A stretch of 62,000 nucleotides of DNA from Phoronis australis (Eukaryota > Phoronida > Phoronidae). The translations under genes were made by a program, and so were the position numbers. Location: the NCBI GenBank assembly GCA_002633005.1, contig NMRA01000012.1, positions 1,801,992 through 1,863,991 of the forward strand, in the 5' to 3' direction. The notes below the pieces were generated by a model. That model had not been told where the DNA came from. It did not search any database and saw only the letters and a program-made list of their open reading frames with translations. This document shows positions 41,903-52,473 of this stretch, in pieces. The stretch's first letter is position 1. Each line of letters starts with the position of its first letter.

Positions 41903-42003
41903 AGTTGATGTTGACGGATTTTGTATGTGATAAAATAAACACAGTCTTAGACGGAAGCCATCTTTATTCCAACTCCCTCCACTAGCGCCACCTAACAGTT
42001 ACA
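41903..42003 (-). mobile_element. Probable 5' LTR (or its end) of the Ty3/gypsy remnant
   Basis: It lies immediately upstream of the PBS on the minus strand. It contains AATAAA on the minus strand (about 41963-41968) and would start TGTAACTG at 42003. The exact outer boundary and any target duplication cannot be fixed without a second LTR. Confidence 0.45.
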
Positions 42004-42004
42004 T

Positions 42005-45000
42005 AACTAACTACTCAACAGTTGCGGCTCAGATCACTTATGCGCCGTGCATGGTCTCAAGCCATAACTACCAGTCTCTCTGACATAGGAGCAGCGTGAG
42101 ATTAGTTTAATAGCGGCAGACAGTCTGAACAAACCAGTAAGATTCTTCGACGAAACGTGTGCTTTAAAGTGACATTACCGACGAGAAAAGTAGTTTTCTG
42201 ATATTAGTCATTCCTAACAAATAATTTAACTTACAACCTCAGCGATCGCAGTCCAACGCGCGCTTTGCTGGCGAAGCTTACATACAGTCAGTAAGTGGCG
42301 AAGTGTTTTAACGTTTCTAGTTGATCACCGGCCATGGTTTATACGATTCACAGGCATTCAATTGCGAGTACTGATGATTTCTAAAATCACAAAATTAAAC
42401 GAATTTTGTTGTTTTATGCATGTAGCTCTGACTAAACTTAAGAACTTCATCGAGTGCGTTTTCCAGACGTGAAAAACCGGTTATGCCTTGTCCTTTTAGG
42501 GCACGATTCACTGTTAGTTAGTAAACTCCTCTCGCGCGGTAAAAAGGAACAACGCTAGAAATAAGAAATGATGATGTTGGCTTGGTACGTGAAAAATAGT
42601 ATAAAATAAGAAAGTAAACGTGGCTCATCTTGTATGAAACCTTTATCATGTCGTGGCGCACAAGTTTTCGTGTAGGTTTCGTAAATATAATGTGTTTTAG
42701 ATGAGTTAGGTGTATTTTTCTTTACGTTTGAAAGTTGAGCAAAAAGACACGCCTTCGTGCTCGTCAAGTCCGACATTACACTCATAAAATGCATCGCGTT
42801 GCCTTATCTGGGAATAGCCCGATGACCTCAGAGATGTGAAAGGTAGCTGAAAGCAAAACAGTGATGGCTGATTTCGAAAGCACATCGCCACTCGATCGAC
42901 TCGAAGGAGTCCATTTCTGAAGTAAGTTATCGATGTATTCGGCTTTATACGCTCGCTCAAGTCTGACCTAATCAACTTATTGCCTAGGATTTTATTTATG
43001 TGCATCTCTAACGGAAAACGTGTGATTCATGTCTTATTGATCAGTGAGTGAAAATCGTCTGGCTCACCGATCGGCGTATGGTAAACATGAGCATCAACAT
43101 TTTGCTAAAAACATTTCAAAGCATAGTGTATACAGGTACGTAGGATTTACGTAGTCTAGTGTAAACTACAATTTATCCCATACGCGTTGAATCTGTCGAA
43201 TACGGCCATGTAATAATATTTCCGTATTCACCTCCCGCACTACTTCAACAGTGACCTCTGACATGGAAAGTTCAAAAGGTAGGTCAATGTCGACTCGACG
43301 TCGTTAGCCAGTTCGATCATCAAACTTTCGGAAATAGTTTAAAGTAATACAATTGCAGCAGTGTAAATAACACTTAACATTCAATCAGGTCCCAATCGTA
43401 ACATCTCAGGCTGGCATATGACAATTCTGTCTCAGTTTTCAATTGCTAAATATTATATCGTCTGCAACTCAGGTGCCGATTTCTCGGTAACTAAAACATC
43501 AAATATTGTTATTATTTAACTATACTATTTTCAGGAGATGTTACAAGTTCAATGCACAGTTACCGCTATTTTCATCTTTTTTATCGCTTTTCAAGTAATA
43601 AATCGTTACATTTAAAACTGTTTCTTTTACAAAAGGAAACTTGCAACATAACGCGCAAGTATGTATACATACATATAGGATGTGATCCGCCACGTGAACA
43701 GTCTGAGTGAAGGATTTGAAAAATCTGCCGAAAACATGAAAGAAACTTGGGAATTCGAGGCGTATGGGATAAATACAAAACGTACCTCGACTGACGTACA
43801 TCCGTGGTCAGCGGACCTCTCGGGTCCTTCACGGAGTCTCCATAAGCGTAAATCTGTATCAACTGTATTTTTTGTTTTTTGACTTAAAGTGAATAAAGTG
43901 TATTACTACTACTACATGAAGTAATATCCCACTCGACATTATTCCGCGTATCGACCGAGACCGAAGGTTATCTCTTCCTGCTAATATCCACATCATCAAG
44001 GATACTTTCTGGACTGCAACAAGAGAAAGCGTGATGATCCATTTAGTGGCTATATGAGTAAATGTGGTTTTGCTGTTTGAAATCATAAACTTATGTTTTT
44101 ACTTGTTTCGGAGATCATCTGGTTGGTTTTTGACTACACTTACAGCAGTTTCTATGTTTTTCATTTCCTCGTTTAAGCGGCAACAGTTGAGTACTGCTGA
44201 ACATGGGTTCATCCAACCCATTAAAAGTTTATGCGTATTCGATGTGTCACGTGATGAATCTTTACGGTTTTTTAATTGACGCTCATTTATGATAATGACA
44301 GTTAGCTGGTAAATATAGGCCTAGAATATTTCCTAGGTTTTGTCACTTGAACATTTGCTGTATGCGCCATCAGTAAATTTCGCACGTACGAAAGACCACG
44401 ATGCTTATAATGGAATCCAGGGTTATAGCAGAGACTGTAGAGGTTATGGAAGAAGCCAGCAGTTCAGCTACCCTTAACTTAACAAACGATCTTTGTCTAT
44501 TAATTATGATTGTACTGTGTTGTTCGTGGTTTGTATTTTTTGATATTCCTTTCCTATTTTATCCATGTATGTTCTCATTGTATATCTTTTATATTCCAGC
44601 AGTTGTTAGATAGTAGATAGTATTTATTACCATATTTTGTAGTAAGTTATAAACACAACCTTTTTGAAATCTGGGGAAGACCCAGTGCTTTTAATTTTAT
44701 GATATTGTATGTAATCATGTCTTTTATTATTGGTTTAATATAAAAGGCATTTGTTTGAAGTTGCAGGTGTTTTATTTTTACTATAATTGTATGCGTGTTA
44801 CCTATAGTAAATCATGACATATTACTAGAGCTATGTTGTCAGCGTGTGGTTGCGTGGTTGCGGTATAGTGACAGATCAAATTGAAAATTTCGGCGTTTTA
44901 ATCATAAAACAGTGTAATAGCCTGTAAGTTAAGCACTTAAGCAGCGCCAACAAGCCTCTTATTTGCGGTATTCATTTGCTTAACATTCGAGCGTCTGGTT

Positions 45001-45990
45001 TTTGGCATTGCAACTTTTAAAGTTGAGGGATATTCACCGATTTTGCGAGCTAGGGGTAAGATAAATGTTTATCTATTCAACATTATGAAGAAGTAAATAT
45101 GGTCAATTTGTGTAAAGAGTAAAATTAACAATTATGACGAGTAATCACACGTCTCTTATAAAGCGGCATGCGGAACAAGCGTTTTTAGATAATATTGCAC
45201 CGAAATCCAATTGTTTTCATGATGGAGGTGTTGAAAGTACTTTTAGATAACAAACTACTTTCTGAGGACGAAATTGCTATAATGTATGTAAACGTTGTCC
45301 TCCACAATCAATGACTAATCATGCCGCTTGACCGCTTTGAAGGAAACGATGGTATTTTCCAAAATGACAATACTGGGCTTAATCGCACTTGTTGTATCGG
45401 GGCCACTTTACAAGTTTCACAATAGTATGATTGAGCCTTTATTGACGGGCTCTGTCTATATCAATCGAAAATTAGCTTCGAAGGAGTATGTCGGATTTTA
45501 ACACAAACGTACGACATTATTGACAAGTTCATAGATTTTAAATCTGTCCCGTTTCATCACATGGCGATAACTAAAAGTTAGACTTGTACTAAGACATTGG
45601 TACTATGAGACAATTATCGGTCAATCGAGAATTTCGTTGCCGTTTCGTTAGTTGCAATTTCGAGGGCGTTCTGCACTCAAAATTATTGTCACTTGCGTTC
45701 TCAAACTTAAACAAAGTGTTCTTGTTTCCCAAGAACTGAAACTTGTCAGCATTAGCTTAAAAATTGGAAAATTGCGGTAGACAAGATTCTGTTTTAACAC
45801 AAATGAACAATTCGGAGTCGGCTTAAATCTAAAGTGAAAATGGCAGATTGTCAAATACCATCGAAGTAATCTGGTGTGATAGCTTTAGTTTGAAAGTAGT
45901 TCCCTGCCTGTAGCAAAGGTCATCATTTGCTATGCACAGCAGGCCTCACTGGCGACCTACCATGAAGTTTCGATTAGATTGGTTCAGCCG
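42005..45990. other. Intergenic, nothing recognised with confidence
   Basis: AT-rich with short ORFs. On the minus strand, 42719-42844 has an acceptor-like TTTTGCTTTCAG and a Cys-containing frame (FYECNVGLDE) that might be an exon of the 40.4-41.0 kb gene, but this could not be supported. A TATTACTACTACTAC tail near 43897 looks like the end of a retroposon. Confidence 0.4.
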
Positions 45991-46004
45991 ATTAATGTGC
46001 CCCT

Positions 46005-46190
46005 GAAATAATTATTGACGGCGTAAACTAATTATTTGAGGCGTAATTTAAGTTTTCATGGTGTTAAGTAATTATTTGCTGGGTAAATTAACTTTTAACG
46101 GCGCAAAGTAATTGTTTGCTGCTGAAAGTAACTTCGCGCGTAAATTATATTTAACTTACGAGCTTAATTAACGCCGCAACCAAACAATGT
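46005..46190. repeat. Degenerate GGCGTAA/TAATTA repeat cluster
   Basis: About five imperfect units contain GGCGTAA or GGCGCAA followed by TAATTATTTG; it ends TTAATTAACGCCGC. The same ACGGCGTAA words occur inside the MITE at 39251-39847, suggesting a related decayed element. Confidence 0.55.
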
Positions 46191-47275
46191 AGTCCGGCAG
46201 TCCGGCCGGCAGTAGTTAATTTACACCACTAACAGGAAAGAATTTAAGTGCCTGATGTTGACCCCTTTGGCTTACGATAGTTTTCGCGAAGTTCTCGTGT
46301 CTAAAGAATGAGCGCTTGCTGCAGTGTTTGCAGTAGGCTCTAAGCCGAAAAAGCATAATAATTGGTTTTAATCAAAGTTTTTTTTTTGAGAGCGACAATG
46401 CACTGATGCGGTATTTTTAGTTGTATTCCTGAAATACGTTTCCAGCTTAAGCGGGGAACCCAGTGACGATATATGTTGAAAACCAGTCGACGGGGGAGAT
46501 TTGGCTGCATTCCCCCTGGCCGAACGGTGGGAGAACACTTGCCTTTGGAAACCTGTTCTCAATCAAAGTCATAACAGGTGATCATTGCAAATATATTGCC
46601 GGACCACTTCGTTAAAAAACTATCTTCGTTACGTTTCGGGAACTTTTCAAAAAAGTGATGCCGGCGTAAGGTTTCAAATGACTTGGGTACACACCAGAAC
46701 AAGTTATGGTATTTTTGGACCTTACTCCCAGCAGCCAGTGAGCTATAACTCAACGCTCTCAGATAATGCCGTTAGCGTGACGTCAACGCATCGCTGGTGC
46801 TTTTTTAAGGTAGGTCCTAAGTGACGCCGCGGATCATGGTAGATACGGAATACGTGAAACTAAAGTACGTTGGACTGAGCTCAGTTGGTACTGGGAAATG
46901 TCAGAACATCGATTATGGAGATAAAGGAAAGAAAAAAAGAAGTTGAATTGCGAAAAAAGCTGGTGGTTGCCATAAAAATCACAACTGACTATTGCTGTGA
47001 TCAGGTATTTTGCATGGGTGTGGTTTCTTGAGTTGAGAGCTTGAAAACGCCTAGACTTGTCGAGGAAAAGGTTTATCGAATATATTTGCAAAAACTGTCA
47101 TGACTACTCGAATCCCTCTTAGCCGTTTTAACATCTCATGCCTATCAAATGACCATCAAGCTGTGTACACCTACGGTTGTTTCGTGATATTACGTACGTA
47201 ACCCTGTAGCTAACACGGCAAAAATCTTATCTTGTTATTGTATTCGTTTTGATACGTGTTCTACAAGCTTATAAG

Positions 47276-48085
47276 GGGAGACCGGGGCTATTTTGGTCCT
47301 ACTTTCGATGAAACCTGTCGGCGAATTTTGTTGAAAACTTATATATCTGCAAGTGAATATTTCGTTGCAATTACAGCATTACATTCCAAGTCATTAGGTC
47401 CAAAAGCCGGTACAAACTTGCCCAATGGCAGGGAAAGACGGGCAAACCCCGGACCGGGGTATTTATTTGCCGACATCCGGACTCACTGGTAGTTTCACGC
47501 TCTATTCTTTTGTAAACATGCAATGAGTGGTATTTACCTAATTATGGAGAATCTCAACAAAGCGACAGGTGTGTTTATGCGTGCTCCCGTGAACTTTGGA
47601 TTACAGTTACTTTTGCCACGAGCAATCGAGCATTTTTGACAATATCACCGTAGTCTTTGCAACGCCGAAAATAAATATTTTCTTATAAAAATATGTGTGT
47701 TCATCTAGGCCGAACATAAAAAGTGCCCTGACTACAAATGTCGAACTAGCCCAGCTGCACGAAATAGGGGCCTGGCGTACGTGGCACTAGAGTACAAGAA
47801 ATTAAAATTGTATAGTGTTGAAATATGTTGCTGTATCTAAACGCATAAAAATGGTGAAACCTAAGGCCTATTGCGAATAAAAAACAACTTAAAAGCGGGA
47901 AATTTGGTACCAGGTGAAGAAATTGAATAATCGAATTTTTACTTCCTTTGTGTACTTTCAGTTCACTATTAAAAGTTGAAATCATAATGACCGCAACCAT
48001 GTTATTTTTGCACCAATGAGCTGCCTTTTGTGCCAAATATACTCGGCAATTTAAATTTCCAAACTAGCCCCGGTCTTTCCTACTC
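47276..48085. mobile_element. MITE-like element with AGACCGGGGCTA inverted ends
   Basis: AGACCGGGGCTATTTTGG near 47279 and the reverse complement of CCAAACTAGCCCCGGTCT near 48059-48076 match at all but one base. The interior carries a CCCCGGACCGGGG palindrome near 47447. No transposase. The target duplication could not be decided. Confidence 0.7.
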
Positions 48086-48677
48086 GTTGTTATCAGTCAC
48101 GTGTGGAAATATGTGACTTCCAGTTGAACATTGTACTCATAGCTGTAGGTATGGGCGAAAAACATTGTTATATGACACTTGTCAAGATAACGTCGTACCG
48201 CCGGCTATTATCAAAAATGACAGTCCCTTTTGCGTCCTCTGAATACAACAAATCGTTCTCTACTTTTGTCAGTCGAATGATTGTCGCTCATGAAGCAACA
48301 CGTAGCAAGTCCGTTACGTCCAGTGAGTGACCGATGACGGTCGTTTATGTATTGTGACGGTTAGACAGGAATTGTTCCGGGCTTCAGTTTGTCGGTCAAT
48401 AACTGTGAAAGAAAGAAAAAGGCATCGCAATACGGCATTGCATAATTACAATTTAGCACACTGGACTGAGTAACAACTCGTCGAGAAAGGACCAGGGAAT
48501 GAAGAGAAGGCAAATAAGCATGTCACATACAAGAGAGAGGTAGGCCCTCGGCCAACCGTGCCGTGGCAGATTACATACACCGATAACGGATATAGCTCGG
48601 CAAGAGCCCGCGGGCTAAGAGTTAGCTAACTGGCATTAATCAACCGGGGCCAATCTCGGCTATACGAGGGCCAAGTT
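48086..48677. other. Upstream region of the Rab-like gene
   Basis: No gene recognised. It presumably holds the promoter and 5' UTR of the gene starting at 48678; no TATA box is evident. Confidence 0.4.
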
Positions 48678-51281
48678 ATGTCAGTGCGATCACATCGAAG
48701 CGCATCAAACGAATACGACATAAAGCTGGTGATAGTCGGACGGTGCGGAGTAGGGAAGTCTACTCTACTTCACCGTTTCATTCACGGCGCCTTCGCGGCT
48801 TACCTTCGACCGAACGCACGAGTGGAAACCGAAGATCTGAGAATGACACGGAATCATAACCATGTCAGATTACGAATCTGGGACACAGCTGGTTAGTACG
48901 TTTGACAGATTTGCCCCGTCCTATTGAACAGTGCAGTGTACTGAGCTGTATATCATGAAGTCTCAGTTAGGAACAAAATAACGAACGTTGTAACTATAGA
49001 CTATACCTCTGCAACTTTCCATAGGGCGTCTCAATTTCAAACTCTACATTTAAGGGTCGAATCCGGGTAAATCTTCAGTCCCGAACTAGACGTCGTTGAG
49101 TTACCGTTGCAAACTCATGCACAGGCCTAGACTGGCTACACATAAGGGACATTCAAGTTTGGATAAGTTGAAAACAAGTTGATACTCAAGCACAACCGAG
49201 TAATCCACTCGAGCATTGTAAACCAATTGGCTTACGTCCAGATATCCTGTTAGATTGTTTGCTAGTTGTCTGTTAATATTATTATTTATTATATTTACAT
49301 TATCAGGTCAAGAACGATTTCGGAGTCTCACCAGGTCGTATTACAGGGGTGTAAACGCGGTCATAATTGCCTTCGATGTCACACACGACCAGTCCTTCCG
49401 GGACATCACTCACTGGTAGGGAACCTACATGTAACTACATGTGTACGTGAGGTTACGTAAGCCATGTAACACTGTGAGATGATGTCCAAATGTGACATCA
49501 GTGTCACAGTCATCAATGTCATCAGTGTGATCGAATTCAAAGAATTTCTCATCATGTAGTAAATTTTGTGACCTGTTCTTCAAACTACTGCTACTGACGA
49601 ATCGTTATTTAGAATGTAGGCCCTAGACTTGAGCATAAAACGAACACGAAACGACCAACTCAAAAACCGTAACAGGTTCCTCGGACCACTAGTTCGAACA
49701 GGATCTTAGAAAATTCATCTTTTCTGAACACTTACATCAAACGAAATTTGATCAGATGATGTCTTTGATATCATTTAAGTTCAGAACGGTTGTGAATGTG
49801 CGTTTCTTTTTCGCATAATTTTGATAAAAAGATATGGCTACATTGGCATGCGTAGTCAAAAGGCCACAGGGTTTCAACTTTTAGAAAGCTAAATTAAATT
49901 ATATAATGGTAGATATTTAGCTAACGCACACGGCTGCCTATAAAAGATACTGATCGTGTGTTTATTTACAGTAACACGAAACAGTACGTCGTCAGTTGCT
50001 TTTAGACTTCACCCCGGCAGTCACACTCCGGGAAGTTTCCTGTTCATGGCATGAAACCCGAAGAATCATAAGATACCATCTCTTATTGAATACCTTTAAA
50101 CATTAAGTACACTTAGATTACTGAGTTCTGTACTACAAGACATGGACAACAGAAAAAGCGTAGTTTGACTGTCCAGGCATTGTTCAAACGATCGATTGTT
50201 CAGACATTGTTTAAACGATGGAAAAATACAATTAGACTGGCTGCAGCTTCATTTGAAGTTCTCCACTGTACCACTGAATATAATAATCACACGCTAAGAA
50301 TGGTTGCGATATCAACTATAATCATCACATTTTACGGCTTATGAATCAGTTGGGTCTAGTTGTGAATGACTGCATTGCAGCTACGGGCTCCGTCTGTCCG
50401 TGCTTCACCTCCCTGCTTAGACTCGGCCGCGGGGAGTGGTCCATGAAAAGTGACCGTCAGAAATTTGACTTTGGCCACAACTTGGCAATTACGGAATAAA
50501 ATTTTCGACTCATTACTAATTCATGAGAACTACCAACTAACAATTTTGCATATCCTTTCATAGATCTAGAACTGCTGAGCCGAGATTTTTTCAGAAATAG
50601 TTGTGTGAAGCGCCAGACTAAATTTCTGACTAAAATTTGTGTGTAATTAGTCATGAAACGGGCCTCCGTTAGGTCTGATCCTATCTGACATTGCTCAATG
50701 ACGTCAAAACACAGTTTTTTTGTCCAAAAAACATTTGAGATTTACTATCAAGACGAGAAAGGTTCCAAAGCTTTCTGTATAGCGAAGCATTACTTAACTT
50801 TTTTTTATTATAAGAGATCAAGTGGGTATAATATGTAAACATTTTTCAACTAATAATGACGTCACCTAAAAGTAACGTAGCTCTCCACTTGACTGAGAAC
50901 TCGACGATCGCGTTTCCAATAATAACAGAATATGTATACTAGTTGGAATTGTTTTGCAGGTATGATGATGTCAAAGCTTTAGTTCAACCCAATGGTAAAG
51001 ACGTATTAGTCATCGTCGTGGGAACAAAATGCAATTTAACCGCCCAGCGTGTAGTAAGTTTAGAAGACGGTCAAAAGTGGGCGCTGGAAACGAACCTCAC
51101 CTTCATGGAAGTTAGCGCCGAGACGGGTTACAATGTGTCGGTGTTATTTGAGACAATTGTGGACAAACTTTTAAAAGAACAAGAGGTTTCAAAAGGCTGT
51201 GTGGAAAATTTGAAGATAGACCAAGATGAAGTTGACATTGAAAAGACATCTAAATGCTGTTTTCACATCGCGGACACGTGA
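48678..51281 (+). CDS. Rab-like small GTPase with degenerate G2, G4 and G5 motifs
   Basis: Three exons, 48678-48891, 49307-49415 and 50960-51281, splice in phase to 214 residues. The P-loop GRCGVGKST (21-29) and G3 IWDTAGQERFRSLT (Gln73 kept) and the Rab-type YYRGVNAVIIAFDVT are intact, so it folds as a Ras-superfamily protein of the Rab branch. The switch-I Thr of the usual TIG is not at its place (RPNARVE at 44-50). G4 NKxD is TKCN (130-133) and G5 SAK is SAE (160-162). The C-terminus has CC at 207-208 followed by eight or fewer further residues (FHIADT), so the usual double-Cys prenylation end is atypical. Known Rabs bind GDP/GTP on membranes in vesicle traffic; here guanine specificity is doubtful. 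An upstream coding exon cannot be excluded. Confidence 0.88.
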
Positions 51282-51830
51282 AGCTGGATGACCGTTTGCT
51301 CTCACTTGCGCATGCGTGTACCCATTGTGATCTCTTAAATTTCATATCCACGATCTCGAGGTTTGGGCGTCTCAATGAAGGCCAAGCCCACCCATTTACC
51401 GAAACACAAATTTGTAATTATCCTATATGACATATTTAGACCAGTTTGCCTATATCCGGAACAAGACACATGTGCCTCTGTTTGAACCATTTTAGAATAA
51501 CTATGTTTGAAAATGTGATGCTCAAGACATAGCTACACCCTATTTAGTTTTTTGATGTTCTCAGCTGTTTGGATCAGGGAATATGGAAAACTTTGTGAAG
51601 GATATTATTTAAGACACTAAACTGACAAGCTTGAACAAACCTTACTCAGTACTCCAGTAACCTTTTTCAAGCTGGTATGTGGTATTATGTTAAAGTTGAC
51701 CAATTTTACACAAGCTCAGTCAATATTATTAAAGCTTGTCCATTAGTAACTTAGGTTTTAAAGCTTTTTGTACCGACTTTATCATGTTGCACAAGAACCT
51801 CGAATAAATATGTATTCCCATCAAAATTTG
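51282..51830 (+). other. Probable 3' UTR of the Rab-like gene
   Basis: Follows the TGA at 51281. ATTAAA occurs near 51728 and AATAAA at 51803-51808. No ORF of note. Confidence 0.5.
51803..51808 (+). terminator. Poly(A) signal AATAAA, Rab-like gene
   Basis: Canonical signal 522 bp after the stop on the coding strand. Confidence 0.45.
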
Positions 51831-51894
51831 ACGAATAACACATTTCAAGTGACTTGTGAAGAACACTACTGAATACAACCATGGACACAGGACG

Positions 51895-51900
51895 TTTATT
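51895..51900 (-). terminator. Poly(A) signal AATAAA (minus strand), SSRP1
   Basis: TTTATT on the + strand, about 575 bp 3' of the SSRP1 stop. It leaves the two convergent transcripts almost abutting without a clear overlap. Confidence 0.45.
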
Positions 51901-52473
51901 GATACTACAACTTGTTTGATCAAACTCTACAAGCCATTGACTTATCATGGCGTTTTTTCACAGGGTTATTCTCAACAAGATTCTCTTCAGATTTCCAGAC
52001 CCAACAATACTTTTTACAAGACTATGCAATGTAAACAGTAACATACAGCAGCACCTCCTAGTGAGGAGACGGGAAAGTTCACAGAAGAGTCAGTCACACT
52101 AGTCGCACTATTTTTACCTTAAGCGTTCACCACAATCATTCCATGCTCCAAGCCTCTTACACACTACCTCCATGTACGCTCCAAGCCCCTTATACACTAC
52201 ATACATGGCAAATGCCATATAATACGCCATTCACAGCCCTGCTCCACAGAGGGCAACCACAGACTGCCGTTTTCAGTGCTGTGCTGGAGACACGAGGCAT
52301 TACAATTGGTGTACTTAGCAAAGACACTGCCTTTTATCTAAGAAACTGATTCGCAACTTGGCTGAGGCAAACTTTGTGGTTCAAATGGCCTGGTTAAAGG
52401 TTTGTTTGTGGCTGGAGCACAGCTAACGAATGATGAAAGAATATTTTCAGGAATGCAATGTCTGGAAGACATC
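51901..52473 (-). other. Probable SSRP1 3' UTR
   Basis: Lies between the SSRP1 stop (52474-52476) and the minus-strand poly(A) signal. No other feature except a short direct repeat, CCAAGCC(T/C)CTTA-CACTAC, near 52150 and 52179. Confidence 0.45.

Noticed and set aside
42706-43005. Minus-strand exon-like frame with two Cys
   Set aside because: The acceptor and donor are plausible but no family or partner exon supports it; noted only as a possible part of the 40.4-41.0 kb gene.
46585-46824. 79-codon + strand ORF with a donor-like end
   Set aside because: No acceptor gives this frame without a stop, and no recognised domain; the weak resemblance to a CUB C-terminal half was not convincing.
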